Under the pieces are notes generated by a model that saw only the letters and a program-made list of their open reading frames with translations, was not told the origin of the DNA and made no database searches. From the NCBI GenBank assembly GCA_024235995.1, contig JACKLI010000001.1:620001-684000 (forward strand): 64,000 nt of DNA. The letters are read 5' to 3'. A program made the translations under genes and the position numbers. Position 1 is the first letter of the stretch; every line of letters begins with the position of its first letter. The DNA comes from Burkholderiaceae bacterium. Its GTDB lineage: Bacteria > Pseudomonadota > Gammaproteobacteria > Burkholderiales > Burkholderiaceae_C. Positions 1 to 7,654 of this stretch are shown here, piece after piece.

Positions 1-312
1 GCCGGCGAAGCCGGCCGCGGCATGGTGGCGGCCGCGCAGCGGCTGGAGAATGCCGCCGCCCGCATCGAGGCGGGTGCTGTCGGCGCCGCCCGGCGCCCGG
101 GCGGCCCGCCGCCCAGGGCGGGCAGGCGTTTCGGCGGCCTGGCCGTGCTGCTCGTCGTGGTGTTGATCTGCGTCTCGGGATGGGCAGCCTACGCCACTAC
201 GCGCCTGGTGCAGCAGCGCACCGCCGTGCAGGTCGGCACTGCCACGCTGAAAGCGTGGCCCGCGCTCGATGCAGGCGCCAAGCGCGCGATCCAGGCGGCT
301 GGCTCGCAGTAG
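1..312 (+). CDS. 3' end of an unidentified single-pass membrane protein
   Basis: The frame is open to the left edge, so this may be the end of a longer gene; the first ATG is at 22. From that ATG the product would be 96 residues: a short Ala/Glu-rich helical stretch, a Pro/Arg-rich linker, and one hydrophobic segment (about residues 38-62) followed by a soluble tail of some 35 residues. I do not recognise the family. Its place at the edge of a plasmid-like block would fit a mobilisation or conjugation accessory protein, but nothing in the sequence proves that. Confidence 0.4.
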   Translation, partial: AGEAGRGMVAAAQRLENAAARIEAGAVGAARRPGGPPPRAGRRFGGLAVLLVVVLICVSGWAAYATTRLVQQRTAVQVGTATLKAWPALDAGAKRAIQAAGSQ

Positions 313-437
313 CGGACTGGCGGGCCGCGCAAGCGCCCGTCAGTTCGTCGCCGCGGCCGCAGGACGCGGCGCGCGGTGACGGCCAGCGCAAGCGGCCGCC
401 ACCGCGCCGGCCGCCCGCCGGCCAGGGCGCGCCTGCC

Positions 438-812
438 TTACTGCTCGTCCTGCAGCCGCCCGGTGCGCGCCATGTTCAGCAGCATCAGCAGATAGTGCGC
501 GGTCAAAGGGCCGCGCCATTCCTGCTGCCAGTACTGCAGGAACCATGCGCGCTGCGCTTCGGGCAGTGCCCGAAGCTCGCGCCGCCCTCTCCGCCACTGC
601 TCGGCCGCGCGATCCCTGTCGCGCCGGAACGCGCGCGTCCATTGCGTGCTGCGCTGGGCCATCACCTCTGCCGCGCTGGGCTGTTCGGCCGCGATCTGCT
701 CGGCGAACAAGGGCAGCGCCTCGCGCTCGGCGCGCTGGCGGCGCGCCAGGGCCGACAGCTTGCGCGGCGTCACTTCATAGGGCCGGTAGGCCTCGAAACG
801 GTGGAACCTCAT
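438..812 (-). CDS. Hypothetical protein, charged and helical
   Basis: 124 residues, rich in Arg, Glu and Ala, with no membrane segment and no motif I recognise. It starts 24 bp after the stop of the upstream methylase-like gene on the same strand, so the two probably form one operon driven from leader repeat R1. Composition and position suggest a small plasmid accessory protein. The function is unknown. Confidence 0.6.
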   Translation of the reverse strand: MRFHRFEAYRPYEVTPRKLSALARRQRAEREALPLFAEQIAAEQPSAAEVMAQRSTQWTRAFRRDRDRAAEQWRRGRRELRALPEAQRAWFLQYWQQEWRGPLTAHYLLMLLNMARTGRLQDEQ

Positions 813-836
813 GGCTTGCGGCTCGTTCCCTGGCGA

Positions 837-1670
837 TCACGCAAAGAGCGCCGCCTGTCGCCCGTCATCGTGTGCCGCCGCGTGCTGGCTCCGCACGGCC
901 CGCGCGGTCGTGGACTTCGGCGGATGCGCTTCGCGGTAGGCCTGGGCTTCTTCAAACTCGCACAGCACCACTTCACACAGTGGCGCCACGTCGTGCCAGT
1001 CGTTGCGGTAGAAACTGGTATCCACCCCGCAGCCGGCGGCCATTTCAATGCCGGTCTGCTCGTACAACTCGCTGATGGCATCGCTTCGCGTGACGGTGTA
1101 GTGCGGCGCGCCGCTGAGGCGAAAGGGTGCGCTGCTCTGGGGAACGATGAAAGCGCCCCGCCCGGCCATGTCGGCGGCCATGTCCATCACGTGATATTCA
1201 AAGCTCGCGCCGGTGTAGCGCGCGCCCTGCCGGGCCGAGCGCGCGGCACTGCGCCCGAATGGCGGGTTTGATATGGCGAGGTCGAACCATCCAAGATCAG
1301 GCAGCGCGAACACGTCGCCGCAGATCCATTGCGCCTGCGGCAGGATCTTGCGTCCGACTTCGACATAGGCCGGGTTCACCTCCACGCAAACCATCTCCCC
1401 CGCACGGCCATCGAGGTCCAGCCAGAAGCCCAGGCCGCCGATGCCCGCGCACAGATCGATCACGCGCCGCCCGCCGCCCGCATCGATGGCGAAGTCGCGG
1501 GCCAGTCCGCTCGGCGTGAAGTGCGCGCCGATCGCGCCGTTCATGTGCTCCGCGCCTTCGTGCCAGTTCTCCAGCACGAAGATTTTCTCGTCGATGGACA
1601 GCGCATCCTTCTGCAGAATCTTGCAGGCCTCGGCATGCGCCTTGCGCTGGGCTTTCGTCAGTTTGGCCAT
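837..1670 (-). CDS. N6-adenine DNA methyltransferase-like protein
   Basis: 277 residues. An AdoMet-binding motif (DLCAGIGGLGFW) lies near residue 70, and the catalytic amino-methylase motif SNPPFG follows about 65 residues later, the order expected of an N6-adenine (or related amino-group) methylase. I chose the ATG at 1670 because a purine-rich AGAGG lies just upstream; the frame is open further up but runs into leader repeat R1. No restriction endonuclease is adjacent, so it is probably an orphan plasmid methylase, which may protect incoming DNA or affect regulation. The substrate sequence cannot be inferred. Confidence 0.75.
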   Translation of the reverse strand: MAKLTKAQRKAHAEACKILQKDALSIDEKIFVLENWHEGAEHMNGAIGAHFTPSGLARDFAIDAGGGRRVIDLCAGIGGLGFWLDLDGRAGEMVCVEVNPAYVEVGRKILPQAQWICGDVFALPDLGWFDLAISNPPFGRSAARSARQGARYTGASFEYHVMDMAADMAGRGAFIVPQSSAPFRLSGAPHYTVTRSDAISELYEQTGIEMAAGCGVDTSFYRNDWHDVAPLCEVVLCEFEEAQAYREAHPPKSTTARAVRSQHAAAHDDGRQAALFA

Positions 1671-1700
1671 AATCTTGCCTCTGCATGCTGTCTTAACATG

Positions 1701-2120
1701 CCTGTATTTTAACCTGTTATACACCTGATAATGCACCTTTTAATGTGCCAGTGTGTAACGGTATTGGGTATGGGCGAAGCCCATGTCACCGGTCAATCGC
1801 GCACGTGCCCAGCGCCCAGGGCGCAGCGCCCATTCGCGCCCCAAGCTGGCCCAGGGCGCGGCCTCGTTGGTCGTCGCTGAGGGCTCCCGAAGCCGTCGCA
1901 CGCCACCGCCGCCCGAGCGCGTGGCGCGGCCTTGGCTGGCACACAACCTGCCTCGCGCCCTGATGAACAAGATGCCCGCCGGATCACCTGCAGGCGCATG
2001 TCCTGGGCGCAGCATTCGCCCGCGTTTCTCATCGAGAAACGCGCTCGTCTTGTGGGTGTCCGGCGCCTGTGGCGCCGCTGGCCAGGTTCTCGGCGCGCAG
2101 CGCGGCACGCCAGCCGCATT
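1701..2120. repeat. Leader repeat R1 (diverged copy)
   Basis: First of three related leader sequences. Positions 1701-1969 match R2 (4095-4363) and R3 (10441-10709) essentially base for base; beyond 1969 the copy drifts but keeps the landmark TTTCTC-N3-GAGAAA palindrome (2025-2039, here inside 10-bp arms). It sits directly upstream of the methylase-like operon. Its gene-proximal end carries ACCT words at 1712, 1723 and 1735, spaced about one helical turn apart. No gene is seen in this interval. Confidence 0.85.
2025..2039. promoter_or_regulatory. Palindrome TTTCTC-N3-GAGAAA, site 1
   Basis: TTTCTC ATC GAGAAA, extended to 10-bp arms (2021-2043, CGCGTTTCTC and its complement). One of seven sites with this core in the first 18 kb. 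Likely an operator for an element-encoded regulator. Confidence 0.6.
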
Positions 2121-2159
2121 CCCCAGGCCTGGGCGGCCTGGGTGTGGTGCCGGTAGCGG

Positions 2160-2363
2160 CTATTCCTTCGTCTCGATGAGCCACCACGTGGAACGCGGCA
2201 AGGCGCGGCCCGTGATGGGGTGGATGTCGGTGAGGTCGGCGCAGGCCGACCAGCCCGGGGGCGGACGGTAGCCGCGCACATCGCCCTCGCCGTGCCACCG
2301 GCGAGCGCGCACCGTGCCGGGTGCATAGGTCGCCGCCATGCGTGGGCGGTCCGTGCCGTTCAT
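2160..2363 (-). CDS. Small hypothetical protein
   Basis: 67 residues, last gene of a three-gene minus-strand operon. The ATG at 2363 overlaps the stop of the upstream gene (ATGA at 2360-2363), which supports both this start and translational coupling. It contains a WSACADLTDIHPITGRALP stretch that resembles no domain I know. Function unknown. Confidence 0.55.
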   Translation of the reverse strand: MNGTDRPRMAATYAPGTVRARRWHGEGDVRGYRPPPGWSACADLTDIHPITGRALPRSTWWLIETKE

Positions 2364-2650
2364 CGTCCACCCCCGCAACCCTGCACGCCATGCAGGGCGT
2401 CCAGAATGGAATGCAGCCGCTGTGCCAGTTCACCCCGGCTGCGCCGATCTGCTGCCGTCATCGTCCCGCCCTGGTGGGCAAGAACGTTGGTCAGGATCGC
2501 GTGCGCGTCCCCTGCCGCGTCGATCAGTTCGACCAGGGCGCCGGCACCGGTGGCGACCTGCGCGGCGGCATCCAGCATGGGCGCATCCACAAGGCTTTCG
2601 CCTTGCTGCTCGCCCGCGTGGATGCGCTTCAAGGCCTGAAGCGTGTTCAT
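2360..2650 (-). CDS. Small hypothetical protein, middle gene of the DUF3560 operon
   Basis: 96 residues, predicted soluble and helical, rich in Ala, Gly, His and Gln. It begins at an ATG overlapping the stop of the DUF3560 gene (2647-2650) and ends overlapping the start of the next gene, so three genes are joined by four-base overlaps. No known motif. It is probably an accessory protein of the same plasmid module. Confidence 0.6.
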   Translation of the reverse strand: MNTLQALKRIHAGEQQGESLVDAPMLDAAAQVATGAGALVELIDAAGDAHAILTNVLAHQGGTMTAADRRSRGELAQRLHSILDALHGVQGCGGGR

Positions 2651-4050
2651 CCTGCCGCCTCCTGGGTCTCTGCGGCCTGGGGCGGCTGCACGATCTTGGC
2701 ATCTGTGAGGAATACGGACACCAGGGAGCCGCCGCGCACCACCGTGCGCACGCGATGGCGTCCATGCTCCTTCGATTCGGTCCGGTCTTGCAGTTCGGGC
2801 CTGAAGAATCCGGCCTGCCGCGCGCCCTGGCCGGCCTCGCGCGTGCCCTTGTAGTCGGCATGGGTGCGCTTCCATTCGGCCTGGGTCATCTCCACGGCGC
2901 CGGGATGCGGGTAGTTGGCCAATGGCGGTTTCTTCGTGATGGCCCGCACGGCGGCGGCCCGCTCCGCGCTCGGCGCCTTGTAGTCGCGCACCTCCTCGAT
3001 GCCCTTCACTCGGACAAAGCGGCAATCCGTCGTCACGCTGACGATGCGGCCCTCCTTGCGGTTGACGCGGACCACGTTCAGCCATTCGCCGCGCACCTGC
3101 ACCTGTCCGCCCGGCTGAATGTCGAACTGATCGGCCGCGATGCCGCCATCCTCGGCGAGCATGGCGCGCTCGTAGGCGAGGCGGTTTTCGTAATGGGCGA
3201 TCCAGCGCCGGGAATGCTCCAGGCCTCGGGCGTAGAGCCGGATCGCCGCGGCGGCCACGTCCTCCACGTTCCACGGGTTTTCGGAGCGCGTCAACAGGGT
3301 ATAGGCTGAGGTGCCCCATTGCTCCCCGCGTTCCTTCACCGAGAAATAACCGCGGTCGGCCAGCGTCTTCGCTCTTTCAAGGTCGAGACCTTCGGCGGCC
3401 CACAGCTGGCCCAGTTCCTGCGCCTCGGCCTCGTTCTTCCTGGCCTTGCGCAGGTCGGCCTCGATGCCCTTGATGCGGCGATGCCGCACGTCCGGGCGCT
3501 CCTTGTACTGCGCGTGCTGCTTCGCCGCTGCGGCCCGGCGCTCCCAGTATTCGCTCGTGTCCCACAGCTTCACCGCCTTTCGGATGCCGTCACCGATGCG
3601 CTGCGCATCCTTGCGCGCCCTGCGCTCGCTGTGGTGCCCGACGAGGATCGGCTGGCCAAAGGGGATGCCATCCGAAATGCTCTTGACCTTGGCGCGCACC
3701 GCGTCGGCCTCCTGGCTGCGGCGCTCGCTGTAGCCGTCGAAGCGGTCGGCCCGGTCCTCGGCGCGCTCCATGAGCGTGCGGTCTTCGTCGTCCACCTCGC
3801 CGCACCATTTCAGCATCAGGTTTTCGCGGGCCGGCGTCCACATCGGGGCCACGAAAAGCTCCTGGCGGGGTGCCCACGAAAACCCCGCGTCCTTGGCGCG
3901 CTGATAATCCTCCTTGGACAGTCGCGCGAACGGGTAGAACCGAAGTTTGTTGTCTTCCGGGCTGTAGGTGGCCGTCCCGAGGTAATCCGGCGCCTGCGCC
4001 TGGGCGTCCGTCTCGGGTGCATCGATCGCGCATTGTTCAGGTGAAGCCAT
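2647..4050 (-). CDS. DUF3560 domain-containing protein
   Basis: 467 residues. The N-terminal half, with a YLGTATYSPEDNKLRFYP start and the PFGQPILVGHHSERRARKD segment, matches my recollection of the DUF3560 family, common on betaproteobacterial plasmids and integrative elements. The middle is a charged helical region and the C-terminal part is basic. I chose the ATG at 4050 because AAGGA lies eight bases upstream; the frame extends eight codons further, but those codons lie in leader repeat R2 and recur in front of the gene at 10396. It heads a three-gene operon. The biochemical role of the family is not established. Confidence 0.75.
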   Translation of the reverse strand: MASPEQCAIDAPETDAQAQAPDYLGTATYSPEDNKLRFYPFARLSKEDYQRAKDAGFSWAPRQELFVAPMWTPARENLMLKWCGEVDDEDRTLMERAEDRADRFDGYSERRSQEADAVRAKVKSISDGIPFGQPILVGHHSERRARKDAQRIGDGIRKAVKLWDTSEYWERRAAAAKQHAQYKERPDVRHRRIKGIEADLRKARKNEAEAQELGQLWAAEGLDLERAKTLADRGYFSVKERGEQWGTSAYTLLTRSENPWNVEDVAAAAIRLYARGLEHSRRWIAHYENRLAYERAMLAEDGGIAADQFDIQPGGQVQVRGEWLNVVRVNRKEGRIVSVTTDCRFVRVKGIEEVRDYKAPSAERAAAVRAITKKPPLANYPHPGAVEMTQAEWKRTHADYKGTREAGQGARQAGFFRPELQDRTESKEHGRHRVRTVVRGGSLVSVFLTDAKIVQPPQAAETQEAAG

Positions 4051-4722
4051 GATGATTTTCCTTATGACCGGCACCGCTTGATTGCTGCACCGTACCTGTA
4101 TTTTAACCTGTTATACACCTGATAATGCACCTTTTAATGTGCCAGTGTGTAACGGTATTGGGTATGGGCGAAGCCCATGTCACCGGTCAATCGCGCACGT
4201 GCCCAGCGCCCAGGGCGCAGCGCCCATTCGCGCCCCAAGCTGGCCCAGGGCGCGGCCTCGTTGGTCGTCGCTGAGGGCTCCCGAAGCCGTCGCACGCCAC
4301 CGCCGCCCGAGCGCGTGGCGCGGCCTTGGCTGGCACACAACCTGCCTCGCGCCCTGATGAACAGATTCGGCCTTGGATCACCTGCAGGTGCAGGTCCAGG
4401 GCGCAGCGCCTCCTGGCGTTTCTCCCCGAGAAACGCCCTCCCCTTGGTGGATCTCGGCGCCTGCGGCGCCGCTGGCCAGGCACTCCGCGCGCAGCGTGGC
4501 ACGCTCCAGGCTGCTGGCCCACGGCCAGTAGCCTTCACCCCAGGGGGTCAGCCCAGCGGCTGGGGGATGTGCCGCAGGCACTTCCCCCAATGAGCGTTGC
4601 GCAGGCGGCCTGGAGCAGTGCCGCGCAGCGGCAATCCGAAGGATCGAGCCGAATAGGCGAGCTGCGGAAAGCGCCCGAAGGGCGCGCGGGCGTCCGGTGA
4701 CCGCGCAGCGGGCAGCGCCCAG
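4043..4722. repeat. Leader repeat R2 (680 bp)
   Basis: A 680-bp sequence matching R3 (10389-11068) at a constant offset of 6,346, with no difference that I saw. It covers the start codon and ribosome-binding site of the DUF3560 gene and ends four bases before the stop of the upstream toxin gene, so it fills the whole space between two minus-strand operons. Near the gene, ACCT words at 4094, 4106, 4117 and 4129 (12, 11 and 12 bp apart) form an iteron-like array. The AT-rich words between them could supply promoter elements. No gene of its own is evident. Confidence 0.9.
4419..4433. promoter_or_regulatory. Palindrome TTTCTC-N3-GAGAAA, site 2
   Basis: TTTCTC CCC GAGAAA inside R2, extended to 10-bp arms (4415-4437). 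It lies about 370 bp upstream of the DUF3560 start codon. Confidence 0.6.
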
Positions 4723-4725
4723 CGT

Positions 4726-5034
4726 TCAGGGGGTTTGCTGGGCTGCGTGCTTCAGCCGCAGGATTTCAACGGTGCGCGCGGCATCCAGCGCGCGATAGAA
4801 CACGATGTAGTTTCGATGCACCACGAGTTCGCGCACGCCGGCCGGCAATCCTGGCCGGCCAGGACGGCCCAGTGAAGGATGGTCGGCCAGCGGCAGCGTC
4901 TTGTTGCGCAGTTCCAGCCCGAAGGTGCGCGCCCGCAGTGGGTTGTCCTTGGCGATGTAGCGCACGATGGCACGCAAGTCCTCGCGCGCTTTCGGCCGCC
5001 ATTCAATGCGGTACGGTGTCTGAACAGTAGTCAT
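4726..5034 (-). CDS. RelE/ParE-family toxin
   Basis: 102 residues, the usual length for the family. The N-terminal pattern (IEWRPKAREDLRAIVRYIA), the ELVVHRNYIVFYR strand and the C-terminal EILRLKHA match ParE/RelE toxins, which poison gyrase (ParE) or cleave mRNA (RelE). The start lies nine bases after the stop of the upstream gene, which has the position and size of its antitoxin. It probably stabilises the element. Confidence 0.85.
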   Translation of the reverse strand: MTTVQTPYRIEWRPKAREDLRAIVRYIAKDNPLRARTFGLELRNKTLPLADHPSLGRPGRPGLPAGVRELVVHRNYIVFYRALDAARTVEILRLKHAAQQTP

Positions 5035-5043
5035 GGGCAGCGC

Positions 5044-5508
5044 TCAAGGGCCCTTTCGCTTGGGCAGCTTGGCGCTTCCGGTCATCTCGGCAATGTCGGC
5101 ATCCATCTCGGCCATCACGTCATCATGAGAGATATTCGGGCGCGGGTCGTCAATCGCGTCCTGCACCTCGGCGGCCAGCCACTGGTTGTAGGCGGCGGCC
5201 TGGTGCGCCTTGCGCAGCGCCTCGGCCCGGCCGCGGTTGCCAGGTGTCTCGTCTTTCTCGTCCGGGTTCCACGCGCTGGCGTCGAACTGCCCGACCGTGA
5301 TGCCAATGTCGCGCAGCACGTTCAACGCGGCCAGAGGGTTTCCGAAGCGGCGCGGCTCGTTGCTGCGAGCCTTGGCGAGCAGCGCGGCAGCGCCGCTGCG
5401 CGTGGCGATCTCGACAAGGAACGCGCCGCCCAGGCCCTTGAGGGTCACGCCGGCGACGCCGCCGGCATGGGTGGCCGCGCGCAACTGCTCGATGGTCATG
5501 CTTTGCAT
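5044..5508 (-). CDS. Putative antitoxin of the ParE-type locus
   Basis: 154 residues. The start at 5508 is set by AAGGAG a few bases upstream; an earlier in-frame ATG at 5532 has no such site. The gene is directly upstream of the ParE-like toxin. The acidic C-terminus (DDVMAEMDADIAEM) looks like the toxin-wrapping segment of RelB/ParD antitoxins. The larger N-terminal part, with an RRFGNPLAALNVLRDIG segment, is unlike the short classical antitoxins. The call rests mostly on position; a DNA-binding fold is not obvious. Confidence 0.55.
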   Translation of the reverse strand: MQSMTIEQLRAATHAGGVAGVTLKGLGGAFLVEIATRSGAAALLAKARSNEPRRFGNPLAALNVLRDIGITVGQFDASAWNPDEKDETPGNRGRAEALRKAHQAAAYNQWLAAEVQDAIDDPRPNISHDDVMAEMDADIAEMTGSAKLPKRKGP

Positions 5509-5621
5509 GGTCGGCTCCTTATGTGTTAGCAAACATTATCTAGTTCCATTGTGCAGGATTTCTAGATCACGTGCATTCACATAGCCCTTGAATACCTCGC
5601 AACGAAAGGAAGAGGTTCGGG

Positions 5622-5659
5622 CTCATTCAGTAATCGTACAGGTACGATTGCTGAATGAG
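5622..5659. repeat. 38-bp inverted repeat with TCGTACAGGTACGA core
   Basis: Arms CTCATTCAGTAATCGTAC (5622-5639) and its complement with one mismatch (5642-5659), around a 2-bp centre AG. The central 14 bp recur in the palindrome at 11104-11127 beside the tyrosine recombinase gene. No T-tract follows on the plus strand and the minus-strand T-tract precedes the stem, so it is not a simple terminator. It could be an operator or a recombination core site. Confidence 0.6.
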
Positions 5660-5663
5660 AACA

Positions 5664-5690
5664 AAAAAAAACCCGCCACTATGGACGGGG
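5664..5690 (-). terminator. Second, weaker terminator-like hairpin
   Basis: On the minus strand a short CCCG/CGGG stem with a long loop is followed by a run of ten T. It lies just beyond the stronger terminator at 5700-5730. Confidence 0.5.
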
Positions 5691-5699
5691 TAAGGCTTC

Positions 5700-5730
5700 A
5701 AAAAAACGCGCTTCGAAAACTCCGAAGCGC
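5700..5730 (-). terminator. Rho-independent terminator of the Mom-like operon
   Basis: On the minus strand, stem GCGCTTCG/CGAAGCGC (8 bp, 7-nt loop) followed directly by seven T, ten bases after the stop of the Mom-like gene. It ends the four-gene operon that starts at 10396. Confidence 0.85.
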
Positions 5731-5739
5731 AGGACAAGT

Positions 5740-6549
5740 TTAAGGGCCACCTCCTGCCCGACCATCTGGCCAGGTGAAAACGAAATTCCCAGGGTGCTTC
5801 ACGCGGCGCAGCCAGCCTTCATCCTGAAGGCGCCGGATGTATTCGGCGCCGCCCTCCCCCGTGCATCGCCTGGGCGCATCCATCGCGGCCAGGCGCTCCA
5901 GGGCATAGCGCTCGCCCGTCTCTCCGAGCCGCACCTTGGCGAGCGTGCGGTCGGCGAAGCTCGCGCCGCTGGGCGACAGCCACAGCATGCGCGCGCTGGA
6001 GCGGCCCCGGTACTGCGCGTTCCCGGCCTTGTAGATGGTGCCCACGTGGCCACGCTTGACCAGTTCGCCGCACTCGTCGCGCCGTTCGATGGGATCGCAG
6101 TACGCCACGATTCCCCGCACTTCAGGCAGCGCCTGCCGCAGCAGCCGTCGCATCCTGGCCAGCGCCCAGGTCTCGGCGTTCGCGGCCAGGCTGTCGTCCA
6201 GCACGAACCGGCCCAGTTCGACGCCCTCATTGGGCGCGAGTGCCGGAAAGTAGCTGGGGATCACGCGCTGGTTCATCGGCACCGAAAACACGCCGACACC
6301 GGCCAATCGCTCACGCTGGAACGGCTCCTTCACGAACACGCCAGCACGAAACCGGGCCGCCGGGTAGGTTCCCGAGTAATGGTGCATCAAGACGAAGTGC
6401 TTGGCGTCGCCCTCCTCGATGGGCACCACGGTGCAGCGCGTGGGGTCGAAGGGTTCGCCGGCCGGCCGATAGGACGCCCGGCGTCGATGCCAGCGCTGGC
6501 CGAACAGGGCCAGCTGCTCGATCAGCAGATTGGTGGAAGGTGGGTTCAT
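5740..6549 (-). CDS. Mom-like GNAT-fold DNA modification protein
   Basis: 269 residues. The HHYSGTYPAARFRAGVF segment (about residues 56-72), the ELGRFVLDD strand, the AETWALARMRRLL helix and the IVAYCDP / HVGTIYKAGNAQYRGRS block resemble Mom-type adenine-modifying proteins, GNAT relatives known from phage Mu that change adenine to a carbamoylmethyl derivative. I recognise this from the motif pattern only. It is the last gene of an operon with ParB-like and PAPS-reductase-like genes and begins seven bases after the latter's stop. If the call is right, it modifies the element's DNA, perhaps against host restriction. A general N-acyltransferase is the alternative. Confidence 0.6.
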   Translation of the reverse strand: MNPPSTNLLIEQLALFGQRWHRRRASYRPAGEPFDPTRCTVVPIEEGDAKHFVLMHHYSGTYPAARFRAGVFVKEPFQRERLAGVGVFSVPMNQRVIPSYFPALAPNEGVELGRFVLDDSLAANAETWALARMRRLLRQALPEVRGIVAYCDPIERRDECGELVKRGHVGTIYKAGNAQYRGRSSARMLWLSPSGASFADRTLAKVRLGETGERYALERLAAMDAPRRCTGEGGAEYIRRLQDEGWLRRVKHPGNFVFTWPDGRAGGGP

Positions 6550-6556
6550 GCTGGCC

Positions 6557-7594
6557 TCACCTCACGTCCACCGCGCCGGCCGGGAGGCCGGCGCGCGCGT
6601 CCAGTGCGTTGTCGTCGGCCTGCAGCTGCTGGGCGAGCCGGATGAAGCGGCGCCGCTGGCCACGGATCACGGTGAAGTCATCGCCGACCACGCCATTGAG
6701 CCGCGCCCAGTGATTCCAGGCGAAGCTGCGGCCCAGGCCCACGGTCGTCTTCGTGCTCGGAAAGCTCGGTGCATCGCGCACCATCTCTTCCCAGCTGCTG
6801 CCGAAGTCCACTTCATCGAATCGGCTGTGCCGGCCCGTGAGCGCACGCCGCTCCAGTCCAAGGGATTCATCGAGGAGCCCGGGATGGTGTCCGGCCAGCC
6901 AGAACAATTCCCACGGTCTGGAAGCCGGGCAGAAGTAGCACGCGGACTTGATCGGCACCATGTCCGGCCCCAGGTCGGCGGCGATAGCGCGCACGCAATC
7001 GACGCGCGTCCAGCCGATGAGCTGCAGCGGGTAGACGAAATCGAATGGCCCATCGGCGCGGGCGGCGGCAAAAGATGCGCCCGCCCGGCGCCGGTCGGCC
7101 CGGCCGCAGTCGTAGCCGATCAGCTTCACGATCCGCTGGCCCTGCGCCCGCGAGCGCAGCCAGAGCGGATGCGGCGGGCGGCGGTTCGGCCCGCGCGTGA
7201 CGCCCATCAGGTGCTGGTCCTGCGGCACGTGCTTCCAGCGGATGCTGCAAGACTTCATCCCGAAGGCGAGCGATGGCAAGGTTTCGTTCGTCCAGCAGTT
7301 GCCGTACAGGTCGGTGTACGGGGTTTGCGGCTGGGTGCGAACGCGGCACAGTTCGATAGGCGGCCAGTCCCACGCATGCAGGATCTTCTGCATGCGCTCG
7401 ATGTGGACCAGAGTTTCAGGCTTCTCGCCGCCCGTGTCGGCGAACGTGATCGCATCGGGCCGCAGGCCTGCCGCACGCAAGGCCAGCAGCATCGCCGTGG
7501 AGTCCACCCCGGCACCGAAGCAAACCACGATCAGCTTGCCCAGGAGCGCGGCACGCAAGGTGCCGCGCTGGCATGTATTGATTAGACAAGGCAT
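6557..7594 (-). CDS. PAPS-reductase-like PP-loop ATP pyrophosphatase
   Basis: 345 residues. The PP-loop (FGAGVDSTAM, about residues 26-35) and the following TFADTGGEKPET segment are typical of the phosphoadenosine phosphosulfate reductase / DndC-like superfamily, which adenylates a substrate for sulfur or nitrogen chemistry. Cysteines lie at KSCSIRWK, ACYFCPAS and elsewhere. The canonical SGG-x-DS loop reads GAGVDS. Such genes are frequent beside ParB-like genes on phages and mobile elements (IbrA/IbrB, Dnd). Here it lies between a ParB-like and a Mom-like gene, suggesting a DNA or tRNA modification role rather than sulfate assimilation. The start is weakly supported. Confidence 0.75.
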   Translation of the reverse strand: MPCLINTCQRGTLRAALLGKLIVVCFGAGVDSTAMLLALRAAGLRPDAITFADTGGEKPETLVHIERMQKILHAWDWPPIELCRVRTQPQTPYTDLYGNCWTNETLPSLAFGMKSCSIRWKHVPQDQHLMGVTRGPNRRPPHPLWLRSRAQGQRIVKLIGYDCGRADRRRAGASFAAARADGPFDFVYPLQLIGWTRVDCVRAIAADLGPDMVPIKSACYFCPASRPWELFWLAGHHPGLLDESLGLERRALTGRHSRFDEVDFGSSWEEMVRDAPSFPSTKTTVGLGRSFAWNHWARLNGVVGDDFTVIRGQRRRFIRLAQQLQADDNALDARAGLPAGAVDVR

Positions 7595-7654
7595 GGCATT
7601 CGCCGCGCTCGGGAGCCGAGAAAGGGCCGCAGCGTCATGCTGCGGCCACCTCCA

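Noticed and set aside
5622..5659. The 38-bp palindrome as a transcription terminator
   Set aside because: No T-tract follows the stem in either direction of transcription; the minus-strand T-run comes before it. The true terminator is at 5700-5730.
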